Assembly: GCA_964035545.1 (NCBI GenBank)
Contig: OZ037766.1
Location: 7,513,722-7,573,721 of the forward strand
Direction of reading: 5' to 3'
DNA from: Bugula neritina
Lineage: Eukaryota; Bryozoa; Gymnolaemata; Cheilostomatida; Bugulidae
Length of the DNA stretch: 60,000 nt
How positions within the stretch are numbered: the stretch's first letter is position 1; each line of letters starts with the position of its first letter. This document shows, piece by piece, positions 1-12,810 of the stretch. The notes beneath the pieces were generated by a model that saw only the letters and a program-made list of their open reading frames with translations, was not told where the DNA came from and did not search any database. Both the position numbers and the translations under genes were made by a program.

Positions 1-1901
1 AAGGTTCATCACTGTCAAAATTGCCCCAGGTAGTTGGACTTTAGAAGTGAGATTGTATGACTTCTATTTATCCCTTGTGAGAACAAAATTAATTGTAATT
101 GTAATTAATTACAATACCATGTAATTGTAATTATTTACATTACTTTTAACTGTAATTATAATTGTAATTGTAATTGACAAATTTTCATGTAATTGTAATT
201 AATTACATTTATATGTAATGGACCCCAACCCTGCCAGACAGTAAGAAGCTTCAGATGTGAAACATCATGGTAGTTGTGCAACTCAAGAAAAATGATATTC
301 GATATTGTTGGACAAATAAAAGTAAAGTAGATAGAAAAACAATATGATCTGGTACTAGCACTAACTACATGTGATAAACAATAATAAAAGCCCTCCGTAG
401 AAACACTGAAACTTTTGAGGTAAATATATGAAGCTTTTGAGGTAAATATATTATTGTAGTATGAATGGCGTTACTTGGAATTTCAAGTAAGATACTCGAC
501 TCTGTTAAGACTAGGTAACACCTTGTGAGACTATTCATGCCAGTCTGGTGAAAATATTATGCTATTAGTAAAATACGACATCAGTTCAAGGTATGATACA
601 GCTAGCAACAGTAGCAAAAATTATCATTGTTATTATTGACAGTAAAGATTGCACACACAACTATTCAGTTTGAGAGATACAACCTACTTCGATCCATTTT
701 TGACAATTTACTGATGAATTTTACTTTACATTTTTAAAAGTAGCTACAGCTTTATATTGCTAATAATTTCTTACTTCTACTTCTAGAGTTTTGCTTGCCT
801 ACGTCTTGCTGTTACTTTGCTTCAATCATGCAAGCATGAGTGAACAGACTCAGAGTGATACTGATAGCTAAAGTAAAAGTTACTATCACACACCTTTTGG
901 TTTATACTAATACTAATTGTAATATTAATACTAATAGACAATAGTAATACTAATTATGTAAAACTCAAACTGAATGTGGCTTTGAGTTTCAGTTTGACTT
1001 TCACGTTTAATTTGAAAATAAATTTCCATTTGAGTTTGTCCTATTCAGGTTCAGAGCTATTCATTATTTAAATTACTTCAATGTAAAACCCGGCAGTGAT
1101 AGTAACACTAACTGTAAGTGAGTGAGTATAACTATTACTAAAATTCAAAAGCCTTATACTTATAGAAAAGTCAAGATCATGACGAAGGTGGACTAGGTCT
1201 AGTGTCAGTAAAATCAATGTCATAATCACCTAATCAGTTAATGATGATTATTAAACTAGCCTACCCTGGCTTTTGAATTATATTTTATATTTACTGTTAC
1301 TTTTCCATTTACTTTCCAGACTTTCACTTCCAACAAGTACAACTTAAACTTTCATTTTTATTATATTTATTTACTGTGACTTTCAAATCAACTTAAAACT
1401 CAACTTAAAGTTAATCTAAATCGAATTCAATGTTTTATTGTTTACCTTTCGGGGTACATAGATTGCAAATTTCGAGCGGCTTCCTTATACAAAGCACACA
1501 CTCTTTGTTTGTGTGACAAAATAGTAGTTGTAAGACTGGTCATATTCGTATTATAGCATATTTTAAGTTACAAAAACAACTAAAATCGCTAATACTAATA
1601 GTAATTGTGCATAGAAATGCAAATAGGTGAGGGATCAACGATTTCCACTATTAATTTCTCAAAGCCTATTGCTATAATATGCTCTATAACCCGGTGATTT
1701 GTAGAAGTTGCCATTTGAAGCCTAGAGTTAGAGGTCGATTGATTCAACCCTGAGTTTTTATTGGACCTAAGAATTCGATTTGTCAGATTTTCAGTTTGTA
1801 GGACACACCTACCACTGTTTTTAGGCTTCAACTAGCAGCATCAATAGTTCTTAGACTCAGTTTTTGTCATAATTCAGCAATTTTGAAGCGATTCCATGTT
1901 C
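1..1901. other. AT-rich intergenic DNA, no gene recognised
   Basis: I see no exon with convincing coding content and splice sites in this stretch. It holds a simple AATTGTAATTA-type repeat at about 85-215, a short patch of TAATAC/TAATAG units near 900-960, and otherwise unstructured AT-rich sequence. The only open frame above 70 codons (1595-1831, minus strand) has no family resemblance. Confidence 0.6.
85..215. repeat. AT-rich simple repeat (AATTGTAATTA type)
   Basis: Degenerate tandem copies of TAATTGTAATTA and TAATTACA motifs. The pattern is self-complementary, so it reads similarly on both strands. Confidence 0.6.
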
Positions 1902-2163
1902 GTTACGGTCAGTGTGGTATATTTAGGAGTGTTGACTTTAAACCATGAAAAAATCATTATGCCGCTATTGGTACCGCGAGTTTATATAAGTTATAAGGGA
2001 AAAATTTTGCCACTTTTGTGATTTTATTTTTTTTTAATTTTTTGTGTCCATTTCTTTTTAGTTTTTTTTATTGGTAAAGTTTTTAAACATATTTTTATTG
2101 CATATAAAATTTAAAAAAAAAAATTAAAACTCAATCATGCACGTTAATACAAAGCTATAAAGT

Positions 2164-2956
2164 TTATGCCCATAACACACTACAGTCGAAACGCGACTGT
2201 GGCGGCCATTTTGAAGCTGCTTGCGCATGCCTTCAACGTCACATCCTACTTTTTGCTGGTCACACTACAGTTCACTACGAACGATGAAAGCTAACTGTCT
2301 CTAGTCTCGCAGTAAACTTTTAAACCAATAGGAATGCCATAAACCAGTTTCTGCAGTATCCACAGTAACCAACAATTAATCTTAGCGCAATTTTTAGAGA
2401 TTTACTAGCATAATTTAATAAGATTTTCTAGTTATTTTTATTCTAATTTACTAGCTTCAATTATTCAAAATTACTAGCTTTATTTAATGATATTACTTGG
2501 CTTTATTTAAGCTCATTCACTCGCCTAAAGAACTAAATAGTTATAGTACGCTAATAAAATTCAACCAAATTAAAAAAACTAAATATGCAGATAAAATTTA
2601 GCAAAATTTATCTAATGAATACTTATTTTCATGATTTATTGAAACTTTCATACATAACTTCATCATAATTATTTTAAAATTTAAATTAATATAATTTTCG
2701 AAGAACCAAATCAAATAATAATGCTCGCTAGTAGCACACGTGGAAAAAGTAAAAGCACTTAACCAATCAGGGTTTACCTGGCCAGTCAGTGATTGGCTGA
2801 TCGCTCAACTTCAGCGATGACAGTTGAACATGTTGAACTTTCATCTCATCGCGAAAAACTGACAGTTGCGTTCAGTTGTGACGTCACAGAGGTCAACGCT
2901 TAGCCTCGAAAACGCGTTCAAGATGGCCGTTTTGACTGTAGTGTGGCAGCCTCATT
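2164..2956. mobile_element. Harbinger-like MITE inserted in the hAT-like left arm
   Basis: Element 2167-2953 (787 bp) is flanked by TTA at 2164-2166 and 2954-2956. Both ends carry an inverted CACACTACAGTC motif (2176-2187 and complement at 2934-2945). In the uninterrupted right arm (about 8085-8096, reverse strand) the sequence runs straight through with a single TTA, which shows the pre-insertion site. A 3-bp TWA duplication is the PIF/Harbinger pattern. There is no transposase. Near both ends are GC-richer stretches (about 2190-2350 and 2740-2940) that are partly inverted copies of each other. Confidence 0.7.
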
Positions 2957-2988
2957 AGGCTTCGCTGTGATTACAATGTGAATATAAA

Positions 2989-5071
2989 TAGACCCTTTTC
3001 AGTGGTCTCCAATGTCCCGCTAAAATTAAGAGTTGTGTCCTCCCAACATGCAAAAATGTTGCCTAAAATATGCTTGAACGCATTTTTGTGGTTTCCGTTG
3101 CTGGGCAATGCAGAAATAGCAACTATGATTAAGTCTCAATTATCATTTGTTGTCCTGTCTGTTATGGCCATGCAATTTATAGCTGAATTGACCTTTCAAC
3201 TCTGCAGTGGTCCAGTTTCAGTGCTAGTTACATGCCTGCTTAGCTGTGTTATAGCATGTACACATAATTATACTTTGAAGCGTTTGTACTACATTATGTT
3301 CAAAGGACCGTCAATGCTTTACATAGTTTCATGTTATAGCCAAAACTTTTTTAAAAGAAAAATATTACTAAGAGAAGCAAAGCTCAGTTTAGGCAAAAAT
3401 TTATTTAACATATTTTATATAGTTGATTGATTTGTTGCATATCACAGACATGACAACATGTTGCGAAATTCAGTGTAAATACTGGCTATGATATAAGTAG
3501 GCATGAACAAAAATGAATGAAAAAAAAGTCAAAACTCTGTAGGAATATTTAGAATAGAAGCCCATTTAAAGTATTTACAAGAGGCAGACATCTTTTAATT
3601 CAATATCATCTTGAAATATTTTGTCTGCCCTATATCTTTATTGCATTTTTTACAACAGGTCTAATAGTTTCATTTGAAAGTTCTAATTGATCGATATGTT
3701 ATACTTGGGGTGAACTTATCCTCGATTATGCATAACATTTTGTGACCCAGGATCAGCCAAGCCAGCTGTAAAACTACAGCTAAGTTTCAATAAGACTAGC
3801 TGATGTAGATATTTAGAGCATGAGAAGTTGAGAAGCTATAACATTAAATGGTTTCACTGAAAACCCAAGCAAAAAGTTAATAACTCAATATTTTCAACAT
3901 ACTTTCACTGCTTCCTTTATCAGAATTTGCTTCATACTTTTCAACCAGAAATTTTTTCAGATAATTCAGTTTACCTATGTTGCAATTTGATGAGTTGAGA
4001 AACTTGGGTTTTCAGGTTCAGTAATGGCTGGCTTAGGTTGGCCTTTTACTTATTTCATTATATAACTATGTTTTAACCTACCACCTACATTAACTAGGAC
4101 CTTGAGTGTACTGCAGCTGACAGAGATGACTACTACACACGGGTAGGTGCAGTAATGGAGAAATTGAGAAAAGCCTTTGTTCTAGATTAGAAATGTAGCA
4201 AAAGAAGTTATGTTATGTGCAACACCAAAATTTATAAAGAAATTCAAAAAACTTAGGCTATCTCAATTTCTTCACTACTGTTCCTATACTACAAGCCACA
4301 GGCATAATATTAAAAAATAACAAAACTGTAACACAAAAACCTGAATGCCAACAGCTAAAAGGCTATCGGGGTTTATCTAGATATATTTATTTGAGCACAA
4401 TTGTTGCAAGTGCAATAGATGCATTTAACCTGCTAGAAAATTTAAAGACATGTATTAATCCACATTTCATATTCGTTTGATGATACAAATTTAACCAGTC
4501 TATTTAATAATATATCGTTTATCTATAGTTTTGTGAGAATGCTTCTTGAAAATGATGGGTATTGAGGTAGGTAGTTTAGCTATTCTCATAACATAAGTGC
4601 ATAAGTATATAATTAATTGAAAATGCTAACAGCTAATCTGCTGTCTCATTCACTAGCAGAGCTCTAAGACTGTGCTAACAGCAGATTCTGACCAAAAAGT
4701 TGAAAGGTCAACAGCTATGAATTGAACATGACAGCCAGTATAACAAATAATTAATGAGACTTGTATCATAGTTACCACTTCAACTTGCTCAGTAACCAAA
4801 ACCACAAACATGCTTTGAAGTTTATTTTTCTCAATATTTGTCAAAAAAGAAAATTTTTAAAAATTTTCTGGAACTGCTATTATGTATGCTTAGGCCAAAA
4901 TATTTATCTCAGAAAAGAAAAAACTCATGCTAGCAATAGTCCTCACACAAACCTCAAATTTCTCCTGATTTTATGACTTTCTATATATCATATAGACTCC
5001 CCCATATACCGGGTGGGAGGAGACAACTTCAAATTATAAAAGCCCCTAAAGGGACATTTGAAAAGGGTCTA
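2989..5071. mobile_element. TA-flanked non-autonomous DNA transposon, about 2.08 kb
   Basis: The ends GACCCTTTTC (2991-3000) and GAAAAGGGTC (5060-5069) are perfect inverted repeats. The match continues to a second block (AATGTCCC, about 3011-3018 and complement near 5050-5057) after a 10-bp gap on the left side. TA lies immediately outside each end. The outer element's right arm lacks the whole segment. A 150-codon open frame starting at 2978 overlaps the left end but resembles no transposase, so I treat the element as non-autonomous. TA flanks suggest a Tc1/mariner-like origin, but the empty-site alignment also allows an AT duplication. Confidence 0.65.
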
Positions 5072-5218
5072 TTGAATAATGCTTGCAATAACCATTTTAC
5101 ACAAAATACGTTACAGTTGCTATAAATGTAAGACTAGTAAATTGGATGCAAATAGACACGGTAATACTACTTAAGTTATGCTATTTTTGAAATTTGTAGT
5201 AAATATTTGGCATGTATA

Positions 5219-5249
<31 letters not shown>

Positions 5250-5252
<3 letters not shown>

Positions 5253-5364
5253 TATTGAGGAAAAGAGCAATATTGTGCCTGAGGAGTGCCAAAGAGGCAT
5301 GAAACTATTAGTAGTACAATAAAACAACATCTATATAATTAAATTGCTCTTTTCCTCAATAATA
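5250..5364 (+). repeat. 115-bp inverted-repeat unit enclosing a hammerhead fold
   Basis: A perfect 22-bp inverted repeat (5250-5271 and 5343-5364) encloses the ribozyme at 5271-5321. The arm sequence contains TTGAGGAAAAGAGCAAT. The two arms extend helix I of the hammerhead outward, with a 21-nt one-sided bulge (5322-5342). It lies in a TA-rich tract, so target-site duplications cannot be read. Confidence 0.75.
5271..5321 (+). ncRNA. Type I hammerhead ribozyme candidate
   Basis: All core elements are present in order. Helix I 5' strand is 5271-5278, the CTGAGGA core box (CUGANGA) 5279-5285, helix II 5286-5290 paired with 5296-5300 around loop AAAGA, GAA box 5301-5303, helix III 5304-5306 paired with 5310-5312 around loop ATT, then GTA ending at 5313 as the predicted cleavage triplet, and helix I 3' strand 5314-5321. 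Helix I has eight pairs with one G-U. Helix II closes with a G-U next to the core, slightly off the usual G-C. Short helix III type I hammerheads are known from Penelope-like retroelements and related small circular-RNA elements of animals. Activity is inferred from structure only. Confidence 0.75.
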
Positions 5365-5369
5365 TAATT

Positions 5370-5399
5370 GCTCATTATTATACACATAATAATTTGAGC
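5370..5399. repeat. Hairpin next to the hammerhead unit
   Basis: GCTCA (5370-5374) plus TTATTAT (5375-5381) pairs with ATAATAA (5386-5392) and TGAGC (5395-5399), leaving an ACAC loop and a two-base TT bulge. It shares the GAGC motif with the arms of the neighbouring inverted repeat, so it may be part of the same unit. Confidence 0.55.
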
Positions 5400-5439
5400 A
5401 CTTTTTTATCCGCTGTTTTTAAAAATCTCACGATACAAT

Positions 5440-5532
<93 letters not shown>

Positions 5533-5710
5533 TATATAATAAAATATATAATATAATAATATATAATAAATTATTATAACATATGTATTATATATATTAT
5601 ATATAATATTGTTATACATATATAATATAATAATATATTAGATATAATAATATATAATATATTATTATAATATATATATATATACATATATATATAATAA
5701 AATATATACA
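5440..5710. repeat. (TA)n microsatellite and TA-rich DNA
   Basis: A nearly pure TA tract covers about 5444-5521, followed by degenerate TATAATA sequence to about 5710. Open frames of alternating I and Y here are artefacts of the repeat. Confidence 0.9.
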
Positions 5711-6176
5711 TATGAAGACCTCAAAGGAAAAATGGCATATGTCCAATTTTGCGAATTTTCACAAATTGAAAATTAAAATTTGGAAACTTGCAACTGCTAT
5801 CGATATGAATCAATTCTAACCAAATTTGATAATATGGTTTTTGAACATGTTTCAAACAACTAGACAAAAAGAAATTTGACCAAGTTTACATAAAATACAC
5901 AATTTGCTAGTCTAAAAATATTTCACATGCGCACCGTCATTGGTCAATTGTTATCACATGACTGGACATAAGTTATTTTTCTTTTGTGATGACTGGACAT
6001 AGGTCTTTGTTGCTTTGGGGTGGGTTTCAAATCCAGCCTTAAAACCATGGACAAAATTTGTTTTTCTCTTTGATAATTTTATGACTAAAACTTTAATACT
6101 TGAGCTATCCAAGGGAAGAAAAATCTCATTTTTTTTGAAAATGGACAAATGTCGTTTTTCTTTTGAGGTCTTCATA
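5711..6176. mobile_element. MITE with about 33-bp terminal inverted repeats
   Basis: The left end (5711-5745, TATGAAGACCTCAAAGG then AAAAATGGCATATGTCC) is mirrored at the right end (about 6141-6176, ending TTTTGAGGTCTTCATA) with few mismatches. The interior is non-repetitive and has two copies of TGACTGGACATA near 5959 and 5990. It sits inside TA-repeat DNA, so a TA duplication is likely but cannot be proven. There is no transposase; the 73-79 codon frames on both strands are not recognisable proteins. Confidence 0.7.
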
Positions 6177-7911
<1,735 letters not shown>

Positions 7912-8366
7912 TATTATACATGCCAAATATTTACTACAAATTTCAAAAATAGCATAACTTAGTAGTATTAACGTGTCTATTTGCGTCCAATTTACTAGTC
8001 TTACATTTATAGCAACTGTGACGTATTTTGTGTAAAATGGTTATTGCAAGCATTATTCAATTCATATTCACATTGTGATCACAGCGAAGCTTAAACTTTA
8101 TAGCTTTGTATTTACGTGGATGATTGAGTTTTAATTTTTATTTTAATTTTATGTGCATTAAAAATGTGTTTAAAAACTTTACCAACAAACAAAACTAAAA
8201 AAAATGTACACATAAAATAGAAAAAAATAAAATAACAAAAGTGGCAAAATTTTTCCTTTATAACTTATATAAACTCGCGGTACCAATCTCGGCATAATGG
8301 CGCCTATATGATTCCATAAGATTTCCTAATGTCAACACTCCTAATATATACCACTCTGGTTACGAT

Positions 8367-9115
8367 ACGTACCATAATGCATACAAGTCAAGTAACAAAA
8401 CTCTGCAACACACAACAATTCCAATTTAACTTTAGTTATAATAAAGACAAGAGGTGACAAGTCAAAGCTCCTTCTTCTGCTGATGGCAAGGAGTATCAAG
8501 TTATAAGAGTGTTAAAATTGTATATACGATTACTAATAATGTTATTACTATACAGTATATGCTAGTATGTGTAGTTATCAGTTATAACTTGGTTTAAAAA
8601 TTAAAAAGCAATATATTGGTAGACATTTATTAAATATTGATCAATAGACAGTGTTATGTCAATACATTTTTTTAAAATTAATACAATTTTCATGAAAATG
8701 CTATCGGCTCGGTGTTCTAGACTCTAGACTCTAGAGTATTCTTTCCTTGCCTGATAGTTACGTCATTTTGAACAACATGGGCAGAAAAATTTTGGTTTGG
8801 GGATAAATCGTAGACCTCAAACATTGACGGTAAAAATTTAGGTAATTTTATAAAAACAGCACTAACTACTATCAACACCGATCCATTATCTTTCGTTAGC
8901 ATTTCCTTTAAAAATTGTTATTCATATGACTATGCAACAGCTGACGTATTGCTATTCGTCGTTTGGAGATCTAAGTAAATAAACTTCAAAGTAAACTGTT
9001 CGTACTGAACCTAAATGAACACATAGTTTAAAGACAGCCTTTACGACAAAGATGAAGATATTTCTTATTGCTGTGTTTGTTGACCTGCTGTGACTTTTAA
9101 TTTGTCATTGTAAGG
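8367..9115. other. Intergenic, no gene recognised
   Basis: No exon with convincing coding bias. A 61-codon minus-strand frame at 8717-8902 has no family resemblance. A short tandem CTAGACT motif lies near 8717-8735. Confidence 0.5.
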
Positions 9116-9510
9116 AATACTAACTAATACTAATACTTATACTAATAGTAATACTAATACTAATAGTAATAGTAATACTAATAGTAAATTATATAATTAT
9201 TAATATTATTATAATACTGGTAATACTAATACTAATAGTAATACTAATACTAATACTAATAGTAATACTGTAATAGTAATAGTATTACTAATAGTAATAG
9301 TAATACTAATAGTAATGATAATACTAATAGTAATACTCTAATAGTAATAGTAATACTGATAGTAATACTATAGTAATAGTAACACCAACAGTATCAGTAT
9401 GAGTATTACTATTAGTATTAGTATTAGTGTATTAGCATTGGCATTAGATTAGCCTTAGAGTTACTGTTACTGTTAGTGTTAGTATTAGTATTACTATTAA
9501 CTAATAGTAA
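9116..9510. repeat. TAATAC/TAATAG palindromic microsatellite island
   Basis: Tandem, mixed units of ACTAATAGTAAT type run about 390 bp and switch near 9400 to the complementary TAGTATTAG form, so the island is a large imperfect inverted repeat. Similar islands recur at about 900, 20450-20760, 23900-24120, 37330-37510, 57950-58020, 58600-58710 and 59580-59990. Confidence 0.85.
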
Positions 9511-12500
9511 TAACTATTATTATTAATATTATATCCAAAATTGTCATCATTGTTATTAAAATTATGGTGTTTATTTATTTATGATTGATTATTATTAGTA
9601 TTATTTAGATTATTATATTGATAATGATATCGATATTCATAATTCTTTTTTTTTCATGATTACCACACAAAGCCAATGACTCATTATGATGTTTCAAATT
9701 AATATCACTAAGGCCAAAAATAAATCTTAGATTTAGTCTAGCTTTTACGCTTACAATCTTTGAGTTAGTCTTATTAATAATATTATAAGTTATTACTATT
9801 AGAATCTCAAAAATAGGTTATCAACCTCATATCATTATGATTAGCTTAGCCTTATGTCTATGACAGTTAAAATCATGCCACTTTTTGATTATTCTTACAC
9901 TTACTGAGTTATAGTTTTTAAAATATAAACGGCAATCATAATCATAATGATCAATGTAGATATAGATGATTACGATATTAATTAATAATAATAAGATAAG
10001 AAAATAAGATGGTAAAACTTAAAGTTGAACGAAATGTGACTCTAGCTAAAACGGGGGCTTGAAAGTCTTGCTCTAATTTTAGATAATATTAATTGTTGTA
10101 TTATTAGTAAAAATCCAATTGTAAATGCAATACTTAATATTAATGCTATTTTCAATATTGACAGAAAATTAATATCTCTTTATAACTATGAGACTTGGTA
10201 AAATGCAATTAATTTTAATTTGTACTAGTTTTTACTTTATTAGCATTGAAGATAGTTTTTCATAGTGTAAAAATTATTATAAAAGATACTCTTAGTAATA
10301 AGATTTTTTTCAAGCTCAGTTAAACATGACAACAGTCAAGGTTATATACTTATGTCAGTAGAATAATATGATGATGGTGAATATCTAGGTAATTGTCAAA
10401 CTCATGATCATAATGCATTTACAGTTTATTTTATTTTTACGTCTCCCTTATTTTTATAAACTTAAAAGTTTTTTTGTGTCATTGATAATTTTTTACCTAA
10501 TTTGCATTTCTTACACTATTACTATTACTATAGCAATGTTTATAGACATAAAAACAATCATCGTGTAATCTGCATTTATGACTGTTTTGTAACAAGCATT
10601 CATATTTAGTTTCACTTTGTGATTGTAATAAAAATCAATATGATTGAGATTGGTCCTTTAGTGAAGCTAGATGTAATTGTATGTAGAACATCGTAATGGA
10701 GACTGAGTACAAGAGTAGGTACTACTAGTATTAATTCTGCCAGTTTTATTGTGCGGAATAAAGTAAATCTGGGACTTAAATATGATGTTCAGTTTTATGA
10801 TGAGAAAATAAATATATGTAAAAGCATTGCAATTGATTCATATTGACATGATTAATCTGAGTACTAATCGAAAAAATCTAATTAAGTTGCATATTCAATA
10901 AATAATATGTTTTATGATTTTTAAACATGTTATAAGTAAAATGGATTTGCATATTTGCCCTTTATATACATTTTTTATTATAAGAAAAATTTCAAATCCT
11001 TATTATAAATATTTTTGAATAAGATAGTTATAACCTAAGTGCTGCTGAGCAGTTTAAAATTAAGAGATTTTATTCTCAGCCGGAAGCTGATTTATTAGAA
11101 TTTAAAACTAATTGTAAACTCTGAATCTAACTTTTCAAAATTCTCTCAATAATTTGTTTTTTTTACTTGCTAAGTTTATTTTGCCTGTCATCTTCCGACA
11201 CAAATTGACTAATATCCTTAAAATAACTTTTCCATTGGTATGATAATGGCATGATGCTAAAATTAGTAAACCGGCTTCACTTGACTTGCTCAGCAAGTTC
11301 TAATATAATGTGCTGCAGCAGGAAGACATGCATGTGGGTTGATGGCAGACTATATAAAGTGTATACTAGCAGAGTTTCAGTTTGCGTAACAGATATAGTT
11401 CTATTATTATGGTATTATATTGCAAGACTTTGAATTTACAAATTAACTTGCAAAAATCTAAAAAAAAGTTGAAGTGAAGTAATGGACATTGTATCATATA
11501 TGAATATATATTACTTGTAACCTATGCAATTCTAATAGTAATAGTGTTAGCATCAGAAGCTGAAAAAGCTGAAAATATAATATGTGGAAATCATATATGT
11601 TGTAGTTTGTCTACTTTTTTAGTTCTACCAATTTTATATCTTCAAATATGCCCACAATCTCTTACTTTTGTTGAAAACTTGTAAAATAGTTTAGGAGGGT
11701 GTATAGCATAGTTTTTCAGGCAGTTTGTTTATTCTCACTGTTTGGAGGCTATGTAAAGTTTTTCATTCAAGTTCAAATTTGTGTAATAATTTTTAAGTTT
11801 AAACTGCTAAGTTTTTTCGGCTGCCATTTCTCACAAATGATCAATTTTGTTTACTTTGAACCAAAAACTGCGTACGGCCACTTTGATGTTGCAATTTCTA
11901 TTCCTAAAAACTTGCTAATTTTTACCTAAAAAATTTTTTTATAATTTTACTTTATTATCAAAAACATGCCAGTTTGCACTGTTACTTTGTCTTACTGAAC
12001 TGTAACAGTTTTACCGAGACTTCCATTTTTTTCTACAAAAAATGGTTATGAAAACCTTCATTTACAGTATATTTAATTTTAAATTAATCTCATGGTCCAG
12101 CAAAATGGACACTCTCACAAGCTTGTCAATTTTCTTTTATGACATGCATTTTCTGCTCTACTATAATTGTTTTCTTGTAACTTTTCTGCAATTAGAATCA
12201 ATACCGTCATAAACTTCACATGATTTCATTGGCATGAAAAGAATTTTAATGTGATATTTCTGCTCTACCTTTGTATAGTTGAAATATTTTGATGTAGTTG
12301 AATTGTTGTGCTAGAGCTCACAGCTTCTACTCGTTAGATTTTTCTACCTGGAGAAAATTCACCATAAAGGAATGTAACTATGTGGACAATATTTAAAAAA
12401 TTTGTAAATTTTTTCCGATGATTTTACTAAAAAAACACCAAATAGCATCTCTTATCTCTAAGAGCAATGTTATTACCTGCAGTTTCTTTAGTCAAACATG

Positions 12501-12780
12501 GAGTGATGAGAAAAAAATGAATCTTCCTAATTGAACAAAAATCGCTAAGCATTTTTTCTGCAATTTAACAAAATTTAATTTTTAAGTCGTTGGTTGATGA
12601 TGAGGTAAGACTTAAAATAATAAAATCCTAAATTTGGCATTTTGCTCAACTTATTTTTTGTAATTAAAATGTTGAGTTTTGGTTTTCACTGTCAACTTCA
12701 GTTGACTCATAAACGAAACTCGGGCCCAATTGCCATTACTAAAGTAGTTAGTAATATATTATAATCGTGTTTCTATTGCA
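9511..12780. other. AT-rich region upstream of the nuclear receptor
   Basis: I see no confident coding exon. A good 3' splice site (tattgcag, ending 12780) just before the receptor start implies at least one 5' non-coding exon somewhere upstream, which I cannot place. A TATA-like ctatataaag lies near 11350. Confidence 0.5.
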
Positions 12781-12810
12781 GATTGGAATAGCGTAGCAAA
12801 TTTCAGTGAG

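Noticed and set aside
2978-3430. 150-codon hydrophobic frame at the left end of the TA-flanked element
   Set aside because: It starts outside the element boundary, has no transposase, THAP or other domain I can recognise, and the composition of translated AT-rich DNA.
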